Below are positions 54,170 through 61,982 of a DNA stretch of 64,000 nt, piece by piece. How positions within the stretch are numbered: the stretch's first letter is position 1; the number at the start of each line of letters is the position of its first letter. Below the pieces are notes generated by a model. That model was not told the DNA's origin and did not search any database. It saw nothing but the letters and a program-made list of their open reading frames with translations. A program made the translations under genes and the position numbers. The stretch comes from Sphingobium abikonense NBRC 16140 (GTDB lineage: Bacteria; Pseudomonadota; Alphaproteobacteria; Sphingomonadales; Sphingomonadaceae), in the NCBI RefSeq assembly GCF_001598335.1, contig NZ_BCYT01000001.1, forward strand, positions 62,001-126,000, read 5' to 3'.

Positions 54170-55562
54170 CAGGGGTGTTTCACTGACGGTCGCGGCCGTC
54201 CTGCTGGCAAGCGGCACCACGCCGCTGGCCGCACGCAAGGACAAGGAGGAGCGACCCGCCTCGCAAGGGGCGTCGGCGGAGCCCGAAAATCCCTATCCTT
54301 CGGCCTATCGCCCCTATGGCGGTCGGCCGACGGTGCTGCGCGGCGCGACCATTTTTGACGGGGAGGGCGGACGCATCGACAATGGCGTCGTCTTCCTGTC
54401 CGAAGGCAAGGTCATGGCGATCGGCGGGGCGGACACGCCGATTCCCGCCGACGTGGTCGTGATCGACGCCCAGGGCAAATATGTGACGCCCGGCGTCATC
54501 GATATTCACAGCCATCTGGGCGACTATCCATCGCCCGGCGTCGATGCCTTGTCCGACGGTAATGAGGCGACGTCGCCCGTCACCCCCCATGTATGGGCGG
54601 AACATAGCGTTTGGCCGCAGGACCCCGGCTTTTCCCGCGCGCTCGCCAATGGCGGCGTGACCACGCTCCAGATTCTGCCGGGATCGGCAAACCTGTTCGG
54701 CGGGCGCAGCGTAACGCTCAAGAATGTGCCGGCGCGCACGATGCAGGGGATGAAATTTCCCGGCGCACCGCAGGGGCTCAAAATGGCGTGCGGCGAAAAT
54801 CCCAAGCGAGTCTATGGCAGCAAGGGCCGCGAACCCAGCACCCGCATGGGAAATATGGCGGTCAATCGCCAGACGTGGATCAAGGCGCGCGAATATCAGC
54901 AGAAACGCGCCGCCGGAAAGGATCAGACGCGCGACCTGGGCATGGAAACGCTGGCCGACGTGCTCGAAGGCAAGATCATGGTCCACAACCATTGCTATCG
55001 CGCCGACGAAATGGCCAACGTCATCGATATGAGCAAGGAATTCGGCTACAAGGTGTCGACCTTCCACCATGCCGTCGAAAGCTACAAGATCGCGGACCTG
55101 CTGCGCGACAATGGCATCTGCTCGGCCCTGTGGGGCGATTGGTATGGCTTCAAGATGGAGGCCTATGACGGGATCAAGGAGAATATCCCGCTGGTCCACA
55201 AGGCCGGAGCCTGCGCCATCGTTCATAGCGACGATCAGGACGGTATCCAGCGGCTCAATCAGGAAGCGGCCAAGGCGCTGGGCGCGGGGCGGCGCATGGG
55301 CATCGACATCAGCGACGAGGTCGCCTGGACCTGGCTCGCCATCAATCCGGCGCGGGCGATGGGCATTGCCGATCGCACCGGCAGCCTGAAGGTCGGCAAG
55401 ATGGCGGACGTCGTGCTGTGGAACGGCAATCCGTTCAGCACCTATACCCGGCCGGAAAAGGTGTGGATCGACGGCGCGCTGCTCTATGACGCATTCGACC
55501 CCAAGCGCCGACCGGTGAGCGATTTCGAACTGGGCCAGATCGGCGCGGGAGACGTGAAATGA
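54156..55562 (+). CDS. Secreted amidohydrolase (imidazolonepropionase-like)
   Basis: 468 residues with a signal peptide (hydrophobic 8-22). Amidohydrolase fold: beta-domain LRGATIFDGEGGRIDNGVVF, metal motif TPGVIDIHSHLGD (HxH), further metal His at MVHNHCYRADE, FHHAVESYK, and Asp in IVHSDDQDGIQ. Probably a metal-dependent hydrolase of peptides or cyclic amides in the periplasm. Start ATG at 54156 has AAGAGGTGG upstream and overlaps the POT gene. Paired with the next gene by ATGA overlap. Confidence 0.87.
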   Translation: MAFSNRGVSLTVAAVLLASGTTPLAARKDKEERPASQGASAEPENPYPSAYRPYGGRPTVLRGATIFDGEGGRIDNGVVFLSEGKVMAIGGADTPIPADVVVIDAQGKYVTPGVIDIHSHLGDYPSPGVDALSDGNEATSPVTPHVWAEHSVWPQDPGFSRALANGGVTTLQILPGSANLFGGRSVTLKNVPARTMQGMKFPGAPQGLKMACGENPKRVYGSKGREPSTRMGNMAVNRQTWIKAREYQQKRAAGKDQTRDLGMETLADVLEGKIMVHNHCYRADEMANVIDMSKEFGYKVSTFHHAVESYKIADLLRDNGICSALWGDWYGFKMEAYDGIKENIPLVHKAGACAIVHSDDQDGIQRLNQEAAKALGAGRRMGIDISDEVAWTWLAINPARAMGIADRTGSLKVGKMADVVLWNGNPFSTYTRPEKVWIDGALLYDAFDPKRRPVSDFELGQIGAGDVK

Positions 55563-56890
55563 CGAAGATATGTTCCGTTCGCGCCCGCGCATGCCGGATG
55601 GGGGCAGCGGCGCTGCTGGCCCTGATCGCGGCCGTCCCGGCGCTGGCCCAGCCAATCGCCATTACCGGCGCGACGCTGGCGATCGGCGACGGATCGGAGC
55701 CGATACAGAATGGCACGGTCGTGATCGACGCTGGTAAGATCGTGGCCGCCGGCGCGGGCATCGCCGTGCCCGCCGGTGCGAAGATCGTCGACGCATCGGG
55801 TAAATGGGTGACGCCGGGCCTGGTGTCGGGCTTTTCGCGTGTGGGGCTAGCCGAAGTGCCGGCGGTGCGCGAAACCAATGATATCAGCGCCAACTCGCCT
55901 TTTTCGGCGGCGATCGACGTTGCCCCCGCCATCAATCCGCTTGCCAACCCGGTCGCGATCAGCCGCAATGGCGGCGTGACCCGGGCAGTGGTCGCTCCCG
56001 CAGCCTCCAGCGGCATATTCGCCGGGCAGGGCGCAGTCATCGATCTGGGCGCGGACTTAAGTCCGATCACCAAGGCGCGCGCTTTCGAATATGTCGAAAT
56101 GGGGGAGGCCGGCGCGGCCGAGGCGGGGGGCAGCCGCGCCGCGATGATCCTGACGTTCAAGATGATGCTGCGGCAGGCGCAGGACTATGCCAGGGCGCCG
56201 GCTGCCTTTGACGGCAATTCCAAGGATTCGCTGCTGAACCGCGTCGACGCCGAGGCGCTGGTGCCGGTCATCACCGGGGCGATGCCGCTGATGGTCCATG
56301 CCGAAAGCGCGCGCGATATTCTGGCCGCGCTTGCCCTGCGGCAGGATTTTCCGGCGCTGCGGCTGATCCTGGCTGGGGCTACCGAAGGCTGGATGGTCGC
56401 GCCGCAAATCGCGGCGGCCAAGGTGCCCGTCATTACCGCGGGGCTGGAGGATTTGCCGTCCGCCTTTGAAAAGCTCGCCGCGACGCAGAGCAATGTCGGC
56501 CGGCTGGTGCAGGCGGGCGTTTCCGTGTCGATGGGCATGCTGACAGGAGACGACGCGCTCCAGTTGCGAGTCGCCAACCAGCAGGCAGGCAATATGGTGG
56601 CGCTGACCAAGGTGCCGGGCGCGACCGGTTTGAGCTGGGGCCAGGCGCTGCGCACCATCACCCTCGCTCCGGCCGAGGCGATGGGGCTGGGGGACCGGCT
56701 CGGCTCGCTGCAACCCGGGAAAGCCGGCGACGTGGTGATATGGGATGGTGATCCGCTGGAAATGACGTCCGCGCCGGTGGCCGTCTGGATCGACGGCGTG
56801 GCCCAGCCGATGACGGATCGCCAGACGCGTCTGCGTGATCGTTATGCAACGCCGGACGAAGGCAGCCTTCCCAAGGCCTATGAATGGTGA
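55559..56890 (+). CDS. Secreted amidohydrolase-like protein without the HxH metal motif
   Basis: 443 residues with signal peptide (ALLALIAAVPALAQ). Same fold as its neighbour, with the beta-domain ITGATLAIGDGSEPIQNGTV and the C-terminal GDRLGSLQPGKAGDVVIWDG. But where HxH should stand the sequence is TPGLVSGFSRVG, and other metal His are missing or changed. Likely a non-catalytic partner of the preceding enzyme, or an enzyme with a different site. ATGA overlap with the preceding gene. Confidence 0.82.
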   Translation: MTKICSVRARACRMGAAALLALIAAVPALAQPIAITGATLAIGDGSEPIQNGTVVIDAGKIVAAGAGIAVPAGAKIVDASGKWVTPGLVSGFSRVGLAEVPAVRETNDISANSPFSAAIDVAPAINPLANPVAISRNGGVTRAVVAPAASSGIFAGQGAVIDLGADLSPITKARAFEYVEMGEAGAAEAGGSRAAMILTFKMMLRQAQDYARAPAAFDGNSKDSLLNRVDAEALVPVITGAMPLMVHAESARDILAALALRQDFPALRLILAGATEGWMVAPQIAAAKVPVITAGLEDLPSAFEKLAATQSNVGRLVQAGVSVSMGMLTGDDALQLRVANQQAGNMVALTKVPGATGLSWGQALRTITLAPAEAMGLGDRLGSLQPGKAGDVVIWDGDPLEMTSAPVAVWIDGVAQPMTDRQTRLRDRYATPDEGSLPKAYEW

Positions 56891-56897
56891 TGACCGG

Positions 56898-56917
56898 GGC
56901 GGAGCCTATGCTCCGCC
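56898..56917. terminator. Hairpin between convergent genes
   Basis: GGCGGAGC and GCTCCGCC form a perfect 8-bp stem around CTAT, between the amidohydrolase-like gene and the SH3 gene. No U tract on either side, so termination strength is doubtful. Confidence 0.4.
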
Positions 56918-56932
56918 TCAATAGGCCAGCCC

Positions 56933-57424
56933 TCAGCCGTCGATATTGCCCCAGATATCGCTGGCCTTCACATAGCCGCGCCGGCCTTTGACGTCGAAAG
57001 CGCACCAGCCGCCCGAACAGTCGGAAATCCGCCCCACGACGCCCCGTTCGGCGCGAAACAGCGTTGCCGATCCGTCACTGGGTGATCCATGCAGCGGCGC
57101 GATCGCCGATCGGACGATGGCGGTCGGCGTATCGCTGAGCAGGCGGACATGCATCCACCCCTGCGCGCCATCAGGGTCCTGCACCTTGCGCCACAGGCCG
57201 AGGACTTGCACCACTTTCACCGGCAGGTCGCGGCGGCGATAGACCCAGTTGGACGGGTAATCCAGGCTGGGGCCAACGCGCATGCGCGCTTCGTCATGCG
57301 ACAGCGACGCCCAATAGGGGGTCTTCTTGGCCGGCGCGGCATTTGCGGACGCAGCGGCAAGGCCCAGCATGGTCGCGCCGGCCACGGCCAAGGCGATGTG
57401 AATAGTCGAAATCCTGTTACCCAT
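56933..57424 (-). CDS. Secreted SH3-domain protein
   Basis: 163 residues with signal peptide (hydrophobic core then ASANAAPA) and two bacterial SH3 (SH3b) units: YWASLSHDEARMRVGPSLDY with WVYRRRDLPVKVVQVLGLWR, and the second ending WCAFDVKGRRGYVKASDIWG. Likely binds cell-wall peptides. Start ATG at 57424 gives the signal peptide at once. Function inferred from fold only. Confidence 0.85.
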   Translation of the reverse strand: MGNRISTIHIALAVAGATMLGLAAASANAAPAKKTPYWASLSHDEARMRVGPSLDYPSNWVYRRRDLPVKVVQVLGLWRKVQDPDGAQGWMHVRLLSDTPTAIVRSAIAPLHGSPSDGSATLFRAERGVVGRISDCSGGWCAFDVKGRRGYVKASDIWGNIDG

Positions 57425-57526
57425 GGCCGATCCATACCCCGTTGATCGTCGGCGCGACAGTCTTTCCTCGCCTTGATAGGGCTTATCCGCTTGACCCGCA
57501 CCCTGCCGCGCAATAGCGCCACCGTC

Positions 57527-58540
57527 ATGGTCCAAGAACCGCGCAAGACTCCGCCGCGTCCCGCCAAGCCGCGCGTCATCGTCACGCGCCGCCTGCCGCC
57601 TGACGTGGAAGCGCGCATGGCGCAATTGTTCGACGCCGGTTTCAATGTCGCCGACGCGGCGATGGACCGGGCAGCCATGGCGCGCGCCATGGCTGATTGC
57701 GACGTGCTGGTGCCCACCATCACCGATCAGATCGACGCGGACCTGATCGACGGCGCGCCGGACAGGCTGCGCCTCATCGCCAGCTTTGGTAGCGGGGTCG
57801 ACCATATCGATCTTGTCGCCGCGCGGAAGAAGGGGATCATCGTCACCAATACGCCCGGCGTGTTGACCGAGGACACGGCCGACATGACGATGGCGCTGAT
57901 CCTGTCGGTGCCGCGCCGACTGGCCGAGGGCGAAAAGCTGGTGCGCTCCGGCGCGTGGCAGGGGTGGAGCCCATCAGGCATGCTGGGCCACCGGATCGGC
58001 GGCAAGACGCTGGGCATCATCGGCATGGGACGTATCGGTCGCGCCGTTGCGCGCCGGGCGCGCGCCTTTGGCCTGTCCATCGCTTATCACAATCGCCATC
58101 GCCTGCCCTTCGAGGTCGAGCAGGAGCTTGAGGCGCGCTGGCAGGGCGATCTCGATGCCTTGCTGACGGACAGCGATATCCTGTCGATCCACTGCCCGCT
58201 CAATGCCGACAGCCGCGGGCTGGTGGACGCGCGCCGGATCGGCCTCCTGCGGTCCCATGCCTATGTCATCAACACATCCCGCGCGGAAATCATGGACGAG
58301 GGCGCGTTGATCGACGCGCTCGAGGAAAGCCGCATCGCGGGCGCGGGGCTGGACGTCTATGCCCATGAGCCGGCGGTCGATCCACGTCTGCTCGCCCTCT
58401 CCAACGTCGTGCTGCTGCCGCACATGGGATCGGCCACGATAGAGGGGCGCCATGCCACCGGCGCCCGCGTCATCGCCAATATCCGCACCTGGGTGGACGG
58501 CCACCGGCCACCCAATCAGGTGCTGGAAGGCTGGGTATAA
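57527..58540 (+). CDS. D-2-hydroxyacid dehydrogenase (glyoxylate/hydroxypyruvate reductase-like)
   Basis: 337 residues: NAD-binding GIIGMGRIGRAVARRARAFG, catalytic Arg in INTSRAEIMDEGALI, Glu in DVYAHEP and His in VLLPHMGSATIEG. It reduces glyoxylate or hydroxypyruvate, or oxidises a D-2-hydroxy acid. The N-terminal 18 residues are proline-rich and extra. Converges with the DUF2383 gene, 3 bases apart. Confidence 0.88.
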   Translation: MVQEPRKTPPRPAKPRVIVTRRLPPDVEARMAQLFDAGFNVADAAMDRAAMARAMADCDVLVPTITDQIDADLIDGAPDRLRLIASFGSGVDHIDLVAARKKGIIVTNTPGVLTEDTADMTMALILSVPRRLAEGEKLVRSGAWQGWSPSGMLGHRIGGKTLGIIGMGRIGRAVARRARAFGLSIAYHNRHRLPFEVEQELEARWQGDLDALLTDSDILSIHCPLNADSRGLVDARRIGLLRSHAYVINTSRAEIMDEGALIDALEESRIAGAGLDVYAHEPAVDPRLLALSNVVLLPHMGSATIEGRHATGARVIANIRTWVDGHRPPNQVLEGWV

Positions 58541-58543
58541 CGG

Positions 58544-58987
58544 TTAGGCGGCGACCTGCTGCTTCAACTGATCGACCAGGGTCAGCCCGTGGCGAACGGA
58601 TCCATGTGCGCGGCGGACGATGGACTGCGTTTCCGCGTCGATCGCATCGTCTCTCAATACGCGCTCGAATTCTTCGTTCAGATAATCCTCGCCCCGGTCG
58701 ATCGCCTGGATGACCGCCTTGTCGCCGCCGCCCAGCGCGACATGGATATCCTCGATCCAGCGGTGGACCGTGCCGGCCGCAGAGCCGAATTCATTGGGCT
58801 TGCCGTCCAGCTGCCGGCTGCGCTCCTGCAGCAGCGTGACCGCCGCCTGCCTTTCGGTCGCGAGATCGCGGAACAAGGTTTCAAACGGCGCGGATTTGGC
58901 CTTCTCCGCGCTATGCGCATATCCTTTCACGCTGTCGATCAGCGTGGTGATAAGGTCGTCCAGCTTGCTGATGGTGTGATTGTGCAT
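58544..58987 (-). CDS. DUF2383 / PA2169-type four-helix protein
   Basis: 147 residues, all helical: LDDLITTLIDSVKGYAHSAE, SRQLDGKPNEFGSAAGTVHR, and a final helical segment. Ferritin-like four-helix fold family without obvious metal ligands. Known members are induced by stress. GGAGACGG precedes the ATG. A possible EcfG-type promoter lies upstream. Confidence 0.84.
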   Translation of the reverse strand: MHNHTISKLDDLITTLIDSVKGYAHSAEKAKSAPFETLFRDLATERQAAVTLLQERSRQLDGKPNEFGSAAGTVHRWIEDIHVALGGGDKAVIQAIDRGEDYLNEEFERVLRDDAIDAETQSIVRRAHGSVRHGLTLVDQLKQQVAA

Positions 58988-59029
58988 GACCGTCTCCGTC
59001 CTTAAGGCCCATCGGGCAATCTGCCGTCC

Positions 59030-59056
59030 AAACGGTTCTGCGTGGCGCACAGTTCA
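59030..59056 (-). promoter_or_regulatory. Possible EcfG-type promoter of the DUF2383 gene
   Basis: On the minus strand TGAAC (59056-59052), 17 bases, then CGTTT (59034-59030). One mismatch to GGAAC, and the spacing to GTT is one longer than in the other EcfG promoters of the window. Lies 43 bases before the ATG. Confidence 0.35.
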
Positions 59057-59120
59057 ATCAACCGCCTGATATTCAACCTTAATGTGGCGTTAGGCATGGC
59101 AGGTGGTCCGCTACGCATGT

Positions 59121-59145
59121 GGAACAAGCCAGCCGGTCAGGGGTT
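59121..59145 (+). promoter_or_regulatory. EcfG-dependent promoter of the DUF1328 gene
   Basis: GGAAC at 59121-59125, 17 bases, GTT at 59143-59145: the same structure and spacing as the promoters at 43019 and 42014. Ends 40 bases before the DUF1328 ATG. Places the gene in the general stress regulon. Confidence 0.7.
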
Positions 59146-59185
59146 GGAGAAATGTCTTTTTTCTCGCATTTCAAGGATCCTGATC

Positions 59186-59371
59186 ATGATCAAGCTCGCG
59201 ATCATCTCGCTGGTCATCGCCGCTGTGCTGGCGCTGCTCGGCTTCGGCGGCGCCGCCGGCACCTTTGTCGGCATCGCCAAAATCCTGTTCTTTATCGCGC
59301 TCGCCGTGTTTGTCGTCTTTCTCGTTCTCGGCATCTTGGCGGGCAAGGGCGTCAAGGACGCCATCGACTGA
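59186..59371 (+). CDS. DUF1328 small membrane protein (YtjA-like)
   Basis: 61 residues with two membrane helices separated by a Gly-rich turn (GFGGAAGTFVGIAKILFF), the YtjA/DUF1328 pattern. AAGGA precedes the ATG. Behind an EcfG promoter and followed 5 bases later by a small gene of the same strand. Members of the family are stress-induced but their role is unknown. Confidence 0.88.
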   Translation: MIKLAIISLVIAAVLALLGFGGAAGTFVGIAKILFFIALAVFVVFLVLGILAGKGVKDAID

Positions 59372-59376
59372 CCATC

Positions 59377-59580
59377 ATGACCATGGTGGGCGCCACTGTC
59401 GATGAAACCGGGAGGCTGGTGCGCGACGCGGCCGGCTTCCTGTTACGGCGCGAAGATGGTGGCAGCTACAGGCTGGTCCTGCTGCGGGTCCCGGTCGACC
59501 TAGTGGAAAAGCGTGTCCGCATACGCGGTATCCATGTCGGCGAAGACGTGGTCGAAGCCGAAGGCGTGGCGCCCGCCTGA
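59377..59580 (+). CDS. Small DUF5818-like protein
   Basis: 67 residues beginning five bases after the DUF1328 stop, so probably cotranscribed. The pattern DAAGFLLRREDGGSYRLVLL then LVEKRVRIRGIHVGED suggests a small OB-like beta fold of the DUF5818 type. ATG at 59377 or 59383. Assignment to the family is tentative. Confidence 0.6.
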   Translation: MTMVGATVDETGRLVRDAAGFLLRREDGGSYRLVLLRVPVDLVEKRVRIRGIHVGEDVVEAEGVAPA

Positions 59581-59663
59581 CCTCCCTGATCAATGCTTTT
59601 CTGGCGAGACGATTTCACAATCGGGCTTGCCAAGAGATCCTGCGCGCGCGAACCATCGCCGCT

Positions 59664-61463
59664 ATGCGTAAAATCCTCTGCACCGCCCTTATCCCGCTTT
59701 ATCTTTCCACGATCCCTGCCGCCGCACAGGCGCAGGATGCCGGCGCATTCGGCCAGGCGGTGACGGCAGAAGCGCAACTCGCCCGCATCCTGGATGAGCA
59801 CTGGACCTGGTATCTGTCCGTCCACCCCGTTGAGGCAACCGCGCGCGGTGTGCGCGACTATGACGACCGCATCTACGACATGTCGCTCGCCGCGCGAGAC
59901 GCGCAGATCAGGACCGAACAGCAATTCGTCCGGCGACTGGAAGCCGTGCCCGAAGCACAATTGAGCGCGGCGGACATGGTCAATCGCAATGTCCTGCTAT
60001 GGATGCTGCGCGATGATATCGCCAGCAACAGCCATCAGGCGGAACGGCTGATGCTGTTCACCACCTATTATGGCTGGCATCAGGGCTTTTCGGGCATGGC
60101 CGACGGACTGCCATTCTACAATCGCGCCGACTATGAAAGCTATCTGGAGCGCCTCGCGCTTTACCCCAAACAAAATGGCGATGCGCTGGCCATCACGCGG
60201 CAGGCCATCGCGGGCGGCTATGTTCAGCCCTGTTCCGTCCTGCAAAATTACGCCGGCACGATCAGCGGGATCGTGGAAGGGCCTCCGCAGGAGACGCGTT
60301 TCTACGAACCCTTCACGCGCACCAAGCCACGCGACATAAGCGATGCGGACTGGGCGGCGATGCAGACGCGCGCGGTAACGCTGATCCGAGACGTTCTGAC
60401 ACCGGAATATCGCAAATGGCATGACCTGTTCGTCACGGACTATCTGCCCCATTGCCGCAAGAGCGACAGCGCCTCCTCGCTGCCGGGTGGCGCCGCCTGG
60501 TATGCCAGCCGGGTGAAGGCACATAGCACCACGGACCTTACACCCGATCAAATCCACCAGATCGGTCTGGCCGAGGTCGCCCGGATCGGCAAGCGTATGG
60601 ACGATATTGCGACCAAGGCGGGCTATCCCAGTCGCGCCGCCTATATCGCCCATTTGCGCACCGACTCATCCTATTATGCCCAGACACCGGAGGAATTGTT
60701 GCGCGTCGCAGCGCGGCAGGCCAAGACGATCGACGGGCTGCTGCCGCGCTATTTCGGCACGCTGCCGCGTCTGCCCTATGGCCTCAAGCCCATCCCGGCG
60801 GCAGAAGCCGAAGGCACCACGACGGCCTATTATGGGCCGGGCGCGCCGGAAGCCGGCATTTCGGGCACCTATTGGGTCAACACGTCCAAGCTGGATCAGC
60901 GCCCCTTCTGGGAAGTTCCGGCCTTGACCGCGCATGAGGCGGTGCCGGGTCATCACAACCAGATTGCGTTGCAACAGGAATTGCCGCTCCCGCCGTTCCG
61001 CAAATATCTCGCCGGGTTCACCGCCTATGTGGAGGGCTGGGCGCTCTACACCGAATATCTGGGTGAAGAAATGGGCCTGTATGACACGCCCGAGAAGATG
61101 ATGGGCCGCTTGTCCTATGAAATGTGGCGCGCCTGCCGGCTTGTGGTCGATACCGGCATCCATGCGAAGGGCTGGGACAAGGCGCGAGCCGTCGCATTCA
61201 TGAAGACGAACAGTGCCCTGTCCGACGCCAATATTGATGCGGAAGTGAACCGCTATATCAGCTGGCCGGGCCAGGCGCTCGGCTACAAGCTGGGCGAGAT
61301 CAAGATACGGGAACTGCGCGCCAGAGCCGAAAAAGCCCTGGGGCCGAAATTTGACCTGCGCCGTTTCCATGACGCGGTGTTGGCGCAGGGGGCAGTGCCG
61401 CTGACAGTGCTGGAAAGCCAGATGGACGCCTGGATCGCCGCCGAGAAGGCGCGAAAAGCCTGA
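59664..61463 (+). CDS. DUF885-family metallopeptidase-like protein
   Basis: 599 residues with signal peptide (residues 1-22, ending AQA). Zinc motif HEAVPGHH in PALTAHEAVPGHHNQIALQQ, followed by YVEGWALYTEYLGEEMG with the likely third ligand Glu. DUF885 enzymes resemble thermolysin-like dipeptidases in the gluzincin group. Fits with the peptide transporter and amidohydrolases upstream. Ends one base before the zinc-ribbon gene on the other strand. Confidence 0.88.
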   Translation: MRKILCTALIPLYLSTIPAAAQAQDAGAFGQAVTAEAQLARILDEHWTWYLSVHPVEATARGVRDYDDRIYDMSLAARDAQIRTEQQFVRRLEAVPEAQLSAADMVNRNVLLWMLRDDIASNSHQAERLMLFTTYYGWHQGFSGMADGLPFYNRADYESYLERLALYPKQNGDALAITRQAIAGGYVQPCSVLQNYAGTISGIVEGPPQETRFYEPFTRTKPRDISDADWAAMQTRAVTLIRDVLTPEYRKWHDLFVTDYLPHCRKSDSASSLPGGAAWYASRVKAHSTTDLTPDQIHQIGLAEVARIGKRMDDIATKAGYPSRAAYIAHLRTDSSYYAQTPEELLRVAARQAKTIDGLLPRYFGTLPRLPYGLKPIPAAEAEGTTTAYYGPGAPEAGISGTYWVNTSKLDQRPFWEVPALTAHEAVPGHHNQIALQQELPLPPFRKYLAGFTAYVEGWALYTEYLGEEMGLYDTPEKMMGRLSYEMWRACRLVVDTGIHAKGWDKARAVAFMKTNSALSDANIDAEVNRYISWPGQALGYKLGEIKIRELRARAEKALGPKFDLRRFHDAVLAQGAVPLTVLESQMDAWIAAEKARKA

Positions 61464-61655
61464 TCAGGCGATCGGCATCCGCTCTGGCCGACGGAAGAAT
61501 GCGCCCCCGTCCGACCAGCAGCGATAGGCGCCATCGATCGGCACGGCTGCGTCGCAACAGGCGCATTGCGCCATGACCCGGCCGACCAGCCACTGGCTTT
61601 CGCCGCAGGATGGGCAGGGCATCGCCCGGCCCGGACGATAGAAGAGCAGGGACAT
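61464..61655 (-). CDS. Small zinc-ribbon protein
   Basis: 63 residues with two Cys pairs, CPSCG and CACC, set about 17 residues apart, as in a zinc ribbon, followed by YRCWSDGG. No ribosome site seen before the ATG at 61655, so the start is unsure. Convergent and adjacent to the DUF885 gene. Function unknown. Confidence 0.6.
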   Translation of the reverse strand: MSLLFYRPGRAMPCPSCGESQWLVGRVMAQCACCDAAVPIDGAYRCWSDGGAFFRRPERMPIA

Positions 61656-61769
61656 GGCGGGGTCATTCGTGCCGCTCGGCAAGGGCAATGGCATAGAGGC
61701 GGTTCCCTGTTGATCGCCATCCAAACGCCGTCCGACCTGCTTGTTTCCTGTTGCGAACCATTAGCAGCG

Positions 61770-61837
61770 AAAATCGCAGGAAAGCCGAATAATCCGCGAT
61801 TTTGTCCATTTGACACCGCCGCCCCATTCTGTATGGC
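61770..61837 (+). promoter_or_regulatory. Upstream region of acnA with inverted repeat and possible promoter
   Basis: The 327 bases between the zinc-ribbon gene and acnA contain no gene I can support. They hold an inverted repeat AAAATCGC (61770-61777) and GCGATTTT (61796-61803), 18 bases apart, immediately before TTGACA at 61810-61815, 16 bases and TATGGC at 61832-61837. A leader of about 140 bases would follow. Possible regulator-binding site on an acnA promoter. Confidence 0.4.
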
Positions 61838-61982
61838 GCTGCACCATCGGGACATACCTGCTTCGACCACCGGTTGAGGCGCATCCCTGACCTTCGCCGT
61901 CCAGTCCGTTCGCTGTCCGGCGAGGCTCCGGTGGAATCGCGTCATCCTCTGCCGAAGCGCCATGCGAGGAGACGCACATCTT

